A stretch of 64,000 nt of DNA from Clostridia bacterium (GTDB lineage: Bacteria; Bacillota; Clostridia; TANB77; UBA1234), in contig JAFYBZ010000014.1 in the NCBI GenBank assembly GCA_017539905.1, positions 1 through 64,000 of the forward strand, read 5' to 3'. The position numbers were made by a program, and so were the translations under genes. Of this stretch, positions 53,711 through 62,800 are shown one piece after another. Each line of letters begins with the position of its first letter. The first letter of the stretch is position 1. The notes under the pieces were generated by a model. The model was given only the letters and a program-made list of their open reading frames with translations, did not search any database and had not been told where the DNA came from.

Positions 53711-55645
53711 TTAGTCATCATACTCAGCAACTTCAGTTCCTTCTGATGTTAGGTAGTATGTGTGAGCTGGTCTTGTAGCTTCAAGAATATCAGCAAATAA
53801 TTTGTGGTTCTTAGCTACATCGCTGAATTGTGTTTTACCGCTTTCAGCTGGAGCTCTTAGTAAGTAGAAGTTAACTAGTTGTGCAACTTCTGCTCTTGTG
53901 ATTTCATCATCAAGTCTTAGGTTCTTGTTAGAATCTGAAACTGATGTCATGTTTAATCTGCAAAGTAATGTTACATAGTTGATAGCCCAATGTGTAGAAG
54001 TTGTTGTAGAACCTGTCATATATACGTTTGTTGGGTTCTTGTAAACTTTGATTAAGTTATCTGTCTTAACTTCTAATCCATCAATGTCATCATCTTCTGC
54101 ATTTACTTCAACATAAGAAGCAATAATCTTCATGAATTCTGCTCTTGTCATTTTGTTGTTTGGTCTGTATGTACCATCTGTGTAACCATTGATGATACCG
54201 ATCTTTGAACAAGCAACGATAGCTCTTTGAGCTTCGATGTATGTATCAGCTAAATCAGCATATTCATCTCCTACTACAGTTGTACCTGTGTAGTTGATAC
54301 CGAAAATTCTAGCTAAAACTAAAGCACCTTCTGCTCTAGAAATACCATCATCTGGTCTAAATGTTGTCTTGTTCTTGTCACCATACATGTATGGATAGTG
54401 TTCATCACCAATTTCTGTATCTTCATTCTTGAAGATATAGTTGATAACTGCTGATGCATCTTTTTCTTTGTTTTGGTTGTAAATTTTTGCTACTGGATAT
54501 ACAACCTCTGCTTTTTTGCTTGATCTAGAAAGAGCTGTATATTTAACTTTAACAACTTTTGTACCAGCTGCGTCTTTTTCAAGACCATTTTCAAATGTCC
54601 AAGTAATAGTCTTCTTGTCAGAATCTACTTTTCCGCCATATGTGCTAACTGCTTTGAATTCAAGTGGAAGTTGAAGAACGATTTTAACTTCTTTCTTAAT
54701 GTCATTTCCACCATTCTTGTAATCTACATAGTAAACTACTTCTTCGCCTAAAGCATAGATATTTTTGTTTTCTTTTTCATATTCATCAGAATCATTTCTT
54801 AAAGAAACTGCTAATGAATCTAAATCTTTGTTTTCTTTCATGTAGTCTTCAACGATTAGATCATCATTTTCTGGAACTTCTTCTTTGATTTCATAAATCC
54901 AAGATTTTGTAGAAGTTACATTGTTGTTTGTATAACCTGTAACTGTAAGTGTATGTTTACCTACTTCAGCTGGGATGGCTGTAACTAATGGATTTGTTGT
55001 TACATCTTTTTCTTTGTCATTATCCCATTTGTATGTGAATTTCTTGAATGTTCCATTTTCAACTTTAGCTGTAACAGTAGCATTGTTTCCACTCTTACCA
55101 TTTGTAAGTGTGATTGTTTCTGTTACTGGAGGAACTGGTGTAGTACCATCATCCATTGTGAAATAGTATGCTAATGTTCCAGATGTAGCTTGGATTTCTT
55201 TACCATTATCTACTAATCCATCACAAGCTGCAACAGCATTAATTACTACATAGTGCTCTGTTCCTGCTTTGAAGTTTGGAATAGTAATTGTGATTGATGA
55301 AGGAGTCTTAGTATTTCTGATGTATTGTGTTTTGTCTGTAGAGTCAAATAAATAGCTAATGAATGCCATACCTTCTCTATTGTATGTGTATCCTTCCTCT
55401 GCTAAATAGTTTGTGTTTGTTGACCATGCGATTGCTCTTGAATCTGAGCATGATGCTGTAACTGTGATTTTGTCACCAGCTTTAACTCCTGTTAAAACAT
55501 CTCCATTTACTAATGTTTTACCATTATATGTAACTGTTGTTTTAACATTAACGTTCTCTTTAGTAGCAGCGAATGCTGTAGATACTGTAAGAACAGCTAG
55601 TAACATAACTAAAACGATTAATAGTTTTGATTTAAAGTTACTCAT
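53711..55645 (-). CDS. SLH-domain surface protein
   Basis: A 644-residue exported protein (signal peptide LIVLVMLLAVLTVSTAFA). The N-terminal domain (about 20-165; CSDSRAIAWSTNTNYLAEEG) is nearly the same as that of the gene at 55901. A beta domain (TFKKFTYKWDND) and a second shared domain (IVLQLPLEFKAVSTYGG) follow. Three C-terminal SLH domains (FRPDDGISRAEGALVLARI, YRPNNKMTRAEFMKII, LDDEITRAEVAQLVNF) bind secondary cell-wall polymer. It is a paralogue of both neighbouring SLH genes. Monocistronic. Confidence 0.93.
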   Translation of the reverse strand: MSNFKSKLLIVLVMLLAVLTVSTAFAATKENVNVKTTVTYNGKTLVNGDVLTGVKAGDKITVTASCSDSRAIAWSTNTNYLAEEGYTYNREGMAFISYLFDSTDKTQYIRNTKTPSSITITIPNFKAGTEHYVVINAVAACDGLVDNGKEIQATSGTLAYYFTMDDGTTPVPPVTETITLTNGKSGNNATVTAKVENGTFKKFTYKWDNDKEKDVTTNPLVTAIPAEVGKHTLTVTGYTNNNVTSTKSWIYEIKEEVPENDDLIVEDYMKENKDLDSLAVSLRNDSDEYEKENKNIYALGEEVVYYVDYKNGGNDIKKEVKIVLQLPLEFKAVSTYGGKVDSDKKTITWTFENGLEKDAAGTKVVKVKYTALSRSSKKAEVVYPVAKIYNQNKEKDASAVINYIFKNEDTEIGDEHYPYMYGDKNKTTFRPDDGISRAEGALVLARIFGINYTGTTVVGDEYADLADTYIEAQRAIVACSKIGIINGYTDGTYRPNNKMTRAEFMKIIASYVEVNAEDDDIDGLEVKTDNLIKVYKNPTNVYMTGSTTTSTHWAINYVTLLCRLNMTSVSDSNKNLRLDDEITRAEVAQLVNFYLLRAPAESGKTQFSDVAKNHKLFADILEATRPAHTYYLTSEGTEVAEYDD

Positions 55646-55712
55646 AATTAATAATACCTCCTAATAGTATTTATATATATATTTTTGTGTTTTCACACAC
55701 CATCTGTACGAT

Positions 55713-55741
55713 ATAATAACACAATTTAGTTAAAAAATCAA
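55713..55741 (-). promoter_or_regulatory. promoter of the SLH gene at 53711
   Basis: On the minus strand TTGATT (55741-55736) and TATTAT (55718-55713) are 17 nt apart, with TG one base before the -10. Confidence 0.78.
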
Positions 55742-55823
55742 GTGTTTATGTAAACTTTTTGTAATATTTTTGTAATATTTGCTTTTATAGCCAAAACATT
55801 CCCTAAAATGCTCTAATTTGCAA

Positions 55824-55852
55824 CAAAATGGCACCTCTAAGGTGCCATTTTG
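55824..55852 (-). terminator. terminator of the SLH gene at 55901
   Basis: CAAAATGGCACC (55824-55835) pairs perfectly with GGTGCCATTTTG (55841-55852), just after the stop codon on the minus strand. Confidence 0.88.
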
Positions 55853-55900
55853 AATAATTAGTGTCTTTTTATCTTAGTGGCTAATACTAGCCTTTATAGA

Positions 55901-58612
55901 CTATTTTCCAGTCTCTCTACCTTCCTCATCTACTAATACATCGTGAGTATCTCTTGTAGCTTCAACGATATCAGCAAATAGTTTGTGAGATCTTGTTACA
56001 TCTGAGAAATCAGTCTTTGTATTAGATGTTACTTTAACTGGAGCTCTGAATAGGTAGAAGTTGCAAAGTTGAGCTACTTCTGCTCTAGTAATAGTGTCAT
56101 CTAATCTTAAATTCTTGTCTTTTCTAACTGAAGTCATATTTAATCTAGATAGTAATGTTACATAAGGTACAGCCCAATGGTTCTTGTTAGAAGAATTCTT
56201 GTATAACCAAATAGCTTCTTCATCTTTAACTTCTAGACCATTTACATCTTCGTCTTCGCCAAGAACTTCAACATATGAAGCAATAATCTTCATGAATTCT
56301 GCTCTAGTCATCTTTTCATTTGGTCTATATGTACCATCTGTATATCCTTTAATTACACCTAGTTCTGTAGCTTTACTAATAGCTCTTTGTGCAATATCAT
56401 AAGTTTGATCAATGTCTGAATACTTATTTGTTATCTTAGCATTTTGATAGTTTACATTGAAGATTCTCATAAGTACTAATGCACCCTCTGCTCTAGAGAT
56501 ACCATCATCAGGTCTGAATGTTGGTTTTTCTCTGTCACCAAACATATATGGGCTATGTTCATCATCAATTTCTGTATCATCATCTTTATAGATTAGATTG
56601 ATAACTGCTGAATAATCTTTTGCTTTTGATTTTTGGTAAATAGCTGCTTCTGGGTAAATAACTTCACTTGAAAGTGATTTCTTAGAAAGTGCTGTATATT
56701 TAAGTGTTACAACTTTAGTACCAGCTTGTCCTTCATCTAGTCCATCTTTAAATGTCCAAGTAAATGTCTTTTTATCTGGATCACAAATTGAACCAGCAGC
56801 ATTTAATGCTGTGAATTTTAATGGAATATTTAATACAAGCTTAACTTCATCTTTAATAGCTTTTCCTGCATTCTTGTAATCTACGTAGTAGATAACTTCT
56901 TCATCTAGCATATAGAAGTTCATATTAGCTTTATCTGTCTCAGAAGAGTTTCTTAATGATACTATTAAACCTTCTGCATCATCGTTTTCAATCATCCAAG
57001 GCTCTAAATCTAAATCATCATCATCTTCAACATAATTATAGATAAAGTTATAAGATGTTCTTGTTGTTTCTGTTCCATCTGTTAAAACACCATTAACTTG
57101 TAAAGTCTTTGTAACTCCTGACTCTAAGTCAATCTTTACACTTCCGCCTTTTGCACCAAGTTCTTCAGTGCTTCTACCATTGTTTAATGTATAAACAATC
57201 TTTTTGAAGTTTTCTACTGGGCTACCACTGATTTCAACTTCTAATCCAGCTACGTCTAGTTTTGTAGTAGATCCAGCTTTTAATGTTTTACCATCATATT
57301 TAACTGTTACAGTTCCAGTCAAAGGAATTGGTTCTTCTCCCTTTGGAATGTAAACATAGTAAACATTTGTTATAACGTTTCCGTCTTTTAAAGTACCTTT
57401 TACTGTAAGTTTATGAGTTGTACCTGGATCAAATGTTGGTCTTGTTACTGGAAGTGATTTCCAAGCACCATCATCCCAATTGTATTCAATCTTTGAGAAG
57501 TTCTCTACTGGTGAATATACAACTGTAATTGCATCACCATCATTTAATGTTGTAGGTTTGCTCTTATCTGTGCTAAGTTCTTTATCATTTACTTTAGCAA
57601 CAATATCGCCATCTAATGTAGGATCCTTAACTTCGTAATCTAATGTCTTAGTTTCAGATTTAACATTATTCTTTGTTACTGCATAAACTGTTAATTTGTG
57701 TTTTCCAACTGCTGTTGGATAAGAAATATCTGCTGGGTTTGTTGTTAATTCTTTGTTTGCTGCTCCATCCCAGTTATATACGAATTTTGAGAAAGTTCCG
57801 CTAACAACAGTAGCTTTTGCTGTAGCATTTGAACTTCCTTTTGTTAGTGTTAAAGAAATTGATTCTGGTTCTTTAACTTCATAGTCTAATGTACATACAT
57901 TTGATTTAACATTGTTCTTTGTTAATGCATATACTGTTAATTTGTGTTTTCCAACTGCTGTTGGGAAAGAAATATCAGCTGGGTTTGATGTTAATTCTTT
58001 GTTAGAAGCTCCATCCCAGTTATATACGAATTTTGAAAATGTTCCGCCTGTAACAGTAGCTTTAGCTGTAGCTTTACCACTGCCTTTTGTAAGTGTCATA
58101 GATATTGACTCTGTTTCTTTTGCTTTCATGTCAATATAAAAGACCATAGATCCTGATGTTGCTTGAATTTCTTTTCCATTGTCAACAAGTCCATCACAAG
58201 CTGCAACTGCACATACAGCAACATAGTGTTCTGATCCTGGGTCAAAATTTGGTATAGTGATTGTAATCTCTGTTGGAGTCTTTGTATTTCTAATGTATTT
58301 AGTCTTATCTGTTGAATCAAATAAGTAACTAATAAAAGCCATACCTTCTCTATTGTATGTATAGCCTTCCTCTTGTAAATAGTTCATGTTTGTAGACCAA
58401 GCAATAGCTCTTGAGTCAGAACAAGAAGCCTTTACTACGATCTTATCTCCTGGTTGAGCATTTGATATTACATCACCATTTGTCAATGTCTTACCATTAC
58501 AAGTAACTGTGGTATTAACATTGACATATTCTTTACTGGCAGCAAAAACAGTGCCCATACAAAGCAATGTTGTAAGCACCAATAAACTAATTAAAAATTT
58601 TCTCATTGTCAT
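55901..58612 (-). CDS. SLH-domain surface protein with duplicated middle domain
   Basis: A 903-residue exported protein (signal peptide LISLLVLTTLLCMGTVFA). The N-terminal domain matches that of the gene at 53711. Two near-identical units of about 83 residues follow (TLTKGS ... FSKFVYNWDGA ... HKLTVYA ... YEVK), then related single units and the shared LVLNIPLKFTALNAAG domain. Three C-terminal SLH domains (FRPDDGISRAEGALVLMRI, YRPNEKMTRAEFMKII, LDDTITRAEVAQLCNF) anchor it to the wall. AGGAGG lies 9 nt before the ATG; a second ATG two codons later is possible. Confidence 0.93.
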   Translation of the reverse strand: MTMRKFLISLLVLTTLLCMGTVFAASKEYVNVNTTVTCNGKTLTNGDVISNAQPGDKIVVKASCSDSRAIAWSTNMNYLQEEGYTYNREGMAFISYLFDSTDKTKYIRNTKTPTEITITIPNFDPGSEHYVAVCAVAACDGLVDNGKEIQATSGSMVFYIDMKAKETESISMTLTKGSGKATAKATVTGGTFSKFVYNWDGASNKELTSNPADISFPTAVGKHKLTVYALTKNNVKSNVCTLDYEVKEPESISLTLTKGSSNATAKATVVSGTFSKFVYNWDGAANKELTTNPADISYPTAVGKHKLTVYAVTKNNVKSETKTLDYEVKDPTLDGDIVAKVNDKELSTDKSKPTTLNDGDAITVVYSPVENFSKIEYNWDDGAWKSLPVTRPTFDPGTTHKLTVKGTLKDGNVITNVYYVYIPKGEEPIPLTGTVTVKYDGKTLKAGSTTKLDVAGLEVEISGSPVENFKKIVYTLNNGRSTEELGAKGGSVKIDLESGVTKTLQVNGVLTDGTETTRTSYNFIYNYVEDDDDLDLEPWMIENDDAEGLIVSLRNSSETDKANMNFYMLDEEVIYYVDYKNAGKAIKDEVKLVLNIPLKFTALNAAGSICDPDKKTFTWTFKDGLDEGQAGTKVVTLKYTALSKKSLSSEVIYPEAAIYQKSKAKDYSAVINLIYKDDDTEIDDEHSPYMFGDREKPTFRPDDGISRAEGALVLMRIFNVNYQNAKITNKYSDIDQTYDIAQRAISKATELGVIKGYTDGTYRPNEKMTRAEFMKIIASYVEVLGEDEDVNGLEVKDEEAIWLYKNSSNKNHWAVPYVTLLSRLNMTSVRKDKNLRLDDTITRAEVAQLCNFYLFRAPVKVTSNTKTDFSDVTRSHKLFADIVEATRDTHDVLVDEEGRETGK
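57613..58108 (-). repeat. tandem duplication inside the SLH gene at 55901
   Basis: Two adjacent units of about 249 bp encode almost the same 83-residue beta domain, including identical stretches FSKFVYNWDGA and TAVGKHKLTVYA. The close DNA similarity indicates a recent in-gene duplication. Exact ends are approximate. Confidence 0.85.
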
Positions 58613-58695
58613 AATTTCATTCCTCCTCTTAGGTTTTTATTTAAAATTCTTTTGTTAAAACGCGCTGTTCACATAATTTTCATAATACATTACTT

Positions 58696-58724
58696 ATGTT
58701 AACATATTTTGAGCTAAAAATCAA
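58696..58724 (-). promoter_or_regulatory. promoter of the SLH gene at 55901
   Basis: On the minus strand TTGATT (58724-58719) and TAACAT (58701-58696) are 17 nt apart, with TG one base before the -10. Confidence 0.7.
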
Positions 58725-58770
58725 CAATTATGTAAACATTTACACATTTTTTACATATTTAGCATATTTA

Positions 58771-58799
58771 TTGTTTATTTTCCGCTTATTTGATATAAT
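58771..58799 (+). promoter_or_regulatory. promoter of the DUF1294-hpf operon
   Basis: TTGTTT (58771-58776) and TATAAT (58794-58799) are 17 nt apart and about 28 bp before the start codon. Confidence 0.82.
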
Positions 58800-58826
58800 T
58801 TGAGTGTACAAAGGAGGAAACTAGTT

Positions 58827-59264
58827 ATGGATAGCTTTTTAGACCCTGTCTTTTCAAAAATAGTTGAATTTATCACTGTATTTTTTCAAGCCATTATAGG
58901 CGTTATATTCTACAGCAAGGCTACAACAGTCATTTTTGCACTGATTTTGTTTAATTCCCTAGGCTTTTACCTTATGAAATTAGATAAAAAAATAGCCAAA
59001 AGTAACGCTGAAATCAAGGAAAAGAATCAAGATAAGGATGAAAAAGAGGTCAAAAAGCTACTTAGAAAGCGTATTTCAGAGAATACTCTTCTACTAAATG
59101 CACTTGTAGGTGGCTCATTAGGTGTATTAGCCGGAATGTATGTATTTAGACATAAAACTCAAAAACCTAAATTTAAGATAGGCGTCCCTGTAATTATTGC
59201 CCTACAAGTAATTCTAATAATCTATAACATAGTAGTTTCTCTAATTAGCTCTAACGCTACTTAA
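58827..59264 (+). CDS. DUF1294 family membrane protein
   Basis: A 145-residue membrane protein with three or four hydrophobic helices. The diagnostic segment is LVGGSLGVLAGMYVFRHKTQKPKF, typical of DUF1294 proteins, whose function is unknown. A charged linker (KKIAKSNAEIKEKNQDKDEKE) separates the helices. AAAGGAGG precedes the chosen ATG. It is cotranscribed with hpf, 20 nt downstream. Confidence 0.85.
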   Translation: MDSFLDPVFSKIVEFITVFFQAIIGVIFYSKATTVIFALILFNSLGFYLMKLDKKIAKSNAEIKEKNQDKDEKEVKKLLRKRISENTLLLNALVGGSLGVLAGMYVFRHKTQKPKFKIGVPVIIALQVILIIYNIVVSLISSNAT

Positions 59265-59284
59265 ATTTTAAGGAGGTATTTTTT

Positions 59285-59812
59285 ATGAACATTAAAGTTA
59301 CAGGAAAAAACATCGAAATTACAGATGCCATTCGTGGCTACATTACTGACAAGGCAGATAGATTAGAAAAGTTTGAGGGTGCAAATACAGAACTTACAGT
59401 AGTTTGCAAGGTTGAGCGTGAAGATCAAATTGCTGAAATGCAATTATCTCACAATGGTGAATTCATTAAGATTGAAGAAAAAAATGATGACTTGTATGCA
59501 GCTATTGATTTAGCATTTGATAGACTAGAAAGACAAATGAGAAAATCTAAAGAAAGAGTTGCAGATAGAATTAAAGCTCAAGGATTTGATGAAAAAGCAG
59601 CTCGTAGACTTAACTTACCTCAAGTTCCTAAAAACGGCGAAGTTACAATTACTCGTGGCTATAGCATGAAACCTCTTACATTAGAAGATGCAAAATTAGA
59701 GCTTGCTGGTTCATCAGCAATGTTTTTAACATATGTAGATTTTGATACAAAAGAAATCCACGTATTATATAAGAGAGTTGATGGAGACTTCGGAATCGTA
59801 GTTCCTGAATAA
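59285..59812 (+). CDS. hpf: Long-form ribosome hibernation promoting factor
   Basis: A 175-residue HPF. The N-terminal ribosome-binding domain (MNIKVTGKNIEITDAIRGYI to about residue 100) is followed by a linker and the C-terminal dimerisation domain (TRGYSMKPLTLEDAKLELA). This long form dimerises 70S ribosomes into 100S particles in stationary phase. AGGAGG precedes the ATG. Confidence 0.97.
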   Translation: MNIKVTGKNIEITDAIRGYITDKADRLEKFEGANTELTVVCKVEREDQIAEMQLSHNGEFIKIEEKNDDLYAAIDLAFDRLERQMRKSKERVADRIKAQGFDEKAARRLNLPQVPKNGEVTITRGYSMKPLTLEDAKLELAGSSAMFLTYVDFDTKEIHVLYKRVDGDFGIVVPE

Positions 59813-59821
59813 AATATATTT

Positions 59822-59852
59822 AAAAAGAACGGCTTAAAGCCGTTCTTTTTTT
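59822..59852. terminator. bidirectional terminator between hpf and polC
   Basis: GAACGGC (59827-59833) pairs with GCCGTTC (59839-59845), flanked by A and T runs, between convergent genes. Confidence 0.93.
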
Positions 59853-62800
59853 ATAGAGCAAATAAACTCATTTGATTACTCCAAGTCATTCCTTTTAAAC
59901 AACCTGCATTCTTTAAAATCTCTGCAGTAGATTTACCAATACCTGCACGAAGCATTAATTCTTCTACTGACATAAATTCTCCATCCTTCTCCCTACTTGC
60001 TTGAATACTTTGTGCTGCCACAGTACCAAGTCCCGGAATAGAATTAAGCGGTGGTCTAATTCCTTCATCTTCCATCGTAAACTTAATTGCATCTGATTTA
60101 TATAAATCAATATCTAAGAAATTATATCCTCTTTCATAAAATTCCAAAACGATTTCTAAAACAGGATACATATCTTGATCTTTTGGTAGTGCAAGTTTTC
60201 CAAGAGAATCAATCTCCCTCATTTTTTCTATAACTCTTTCTTTTCCGTGAGCCATAATATCGCTATCAAATCCATCTGCTCTAATTGAAAAATATGCAGT
60301 GTAATATGCTCTTGGAACATGAACTTTAAACCATGCTATTCTGAATGCATTCGTAACATATGCCGCAGCATGAGCTTTTGGGAACATGTACTTAATCTTT
60401 TTACAAGATGAAATATACCAATCAGGTACATCATGTTCTTTCATAAGTGCTTCTTGCTCTTCTGTTAATCCTTTACCTTTACGAACACTTTCCATTATTT
60501 TAAATGCAGGTTTAGGTGGTAATCCCATACCAATCAAATAAATCATAATATCATCACGAGTACATATTGCATCTTCCAATTTTATAGTGCCTTCTTGAAT
60601 TAATGTTTGTGCATTATTAAGCCACACATCAGTACCATGTGATAAACCAGAAATTCTAAGTAACTCTTCAAACTTTGTTGGCTTAGTATCTACTAACATT
60701 CCACGTACAAATTTTGTACCAAATTCTGGAACACCATAAGTTCCTACTTCACTCTTAATTTGATTTGGTTCAACGCCTAATGCTTTTGTAGATTCAAAAA
60801 TAGACATCGTCTCTTTATCATCTAATGGAACTGTCCTTGGATCAATTCCAGTCAAATCTTGAAGCATACGAATAACAGTAGGATCATCATGACCAAGAAT
60901 ATCTAACTTAAGTAAGTTTTGATCGATTGAGTGATAATCAAAGTGTGTAGTAATAATATCTGAATCAGGATCATCAGCTGGATGTTGTGCAGGACAAAAT
61001 TCATAAATCTCATGTCCAACAGGAACAACTATAATTCCTCCTGGATGTTGTCCTGTTGTACGTTTAACACCAGTACATCCCGCCGCTTCTCTAACAATCT
61101 CTGCACTATTAACTACTTTGTGTCTTTCTTCATAATATTTTTTTACATATCCAAAAGCAGTCTTGTCTGCTATCGTACCAACAGTACCTGCTTTAAACGT
61201 TGTACCTTTACCAAAAATAACTTCAGTATATTTATGTGCTTTTGCTTGATATTCTCCTGAAAAGTTTAAGTCTATATCTGGTTCTTTGTCTCCATCAAAT
61301 CCTAAGAATGTTTCAAATGGAATATCCATACCATCTTTTGCAAGAGGTCTTCCACAATTAGGACAAATCTTATCTGGTAAGTCAAATCCATTTTTAACTC
61401 CATAGTCTGTAAAATCTGAATACTTACAATTAGGACATCTATAATGTGCTCTTAATGAATTAACTTCAGTTATGCCTGTTAAGTAAGCAACTAAAGAGCT
61501 TCCAACAGATCCTCTTGATCCAACGATGTATCCATCTTCATTAGATTTCTTAACTAGTTTTTGAGCAATGATATACATTACGGAGAATCCATTTTTAATA
61601 ATAGAATCTAATTCTTTATCTATTCTTTGTTCAACAATTTCTGGTAAAACTTCTCCATATAATTCATGCGCTCTATTCATAGTAATATTTCTAATAGTTT
61701 CTTCACAGCCTTCAATATGAGGAGCCGCTTTATAATCTGCAATAGGTGAAATTTTTTCACACATGTCTGCAATTTTATTAGTATTAGTAACTACTACTTC
61801 ATAAGCTTTTTCTTTACCTAAGTATCCAAACTCTCTTAGCATCTCTTCTGTAGTTCTTAAATATAATGGTGCTTGATTATCTGCATCATCATAACCTTGA
61901 CCAGCCATTAGAATTCTTCTATATAATTCATCTTCCGGATCCATAAAATGAACATCACAAGTAGCTACTACTGGTTTGTTTAATTTTTCTCCAAGTGCAA
62001 CAATTTTCTTGTTGTAGTTTTGAAGTGTTTCAATAGTAATGTTTTTATTTTCACGAGCTTTAAATAAATTGTTTCCAAGTGGTTGAATTTCTAGATAATC
62101 ATAGAAGTCTGCAATCTCTTCTAATTCTTCATCAGACTTTCCCTCTTCTATTGCTCTATATAATTCACCTTGCTCGCATGCACTACCTATTAATAATCCT
62201 TCAGAATACTTTTTAAGTAAGCTTTTTAATGTCCTTGGCTTTTTATAAAAATAATTTAAATGTGCAAAAGAAACTAATTTGTATAAATTCTTTAAACCTA
62301 TTTTATTCGTTACCAAAACTATTGCATGATAAACAGGTAATGTTTTAAAACTAACATCTTTTGCAAGAGACTTATCTACATCTTTAAAATATACTATTTC
62401 TTTTTCATCTAGTTTTTGAAGCATTACATCAAATACTTTTTTAAGAGTATCAACATCAGCCAAAGCTCTATGTGCAACATCAACTTCTATTCCTAAATCT
62501 TCAGCAATTAATCCAAGCTTAAATTTTTTACGTTCAGGAAATAATTCTTTTGCTAAAGCTAAAGTATCTATCCATGGATAATTAAATTCAAGTCCAAGTC
62601 TTCTTGCATTTTCACGAATAAAACCGATATCAAAATTTGCATTATGAGCAACTATTGTTGTATCCTTACAAAACTCAATTACTTTAGGTAAAACAACATC
62701 AATAGTCTCTGCATCTTTTACCATCTCATCAGTAATACCTGTAATTTCAACAACTCTTTCAGGTATGCTCATCTCTGGATTTACAAAGCATTCAAAAGTA

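Noticed and set aside
5862-58705. A recurrent TATGTTAAC / ATTATGTNAA motif upstream of several surface and solitary genes, at first taken as a regulator site.
   Set aside because: In nearly every case it falls on the TG-extended -10 region of a sigma-A promoter with correct spacing from a -35, so promoter consensus explains it.
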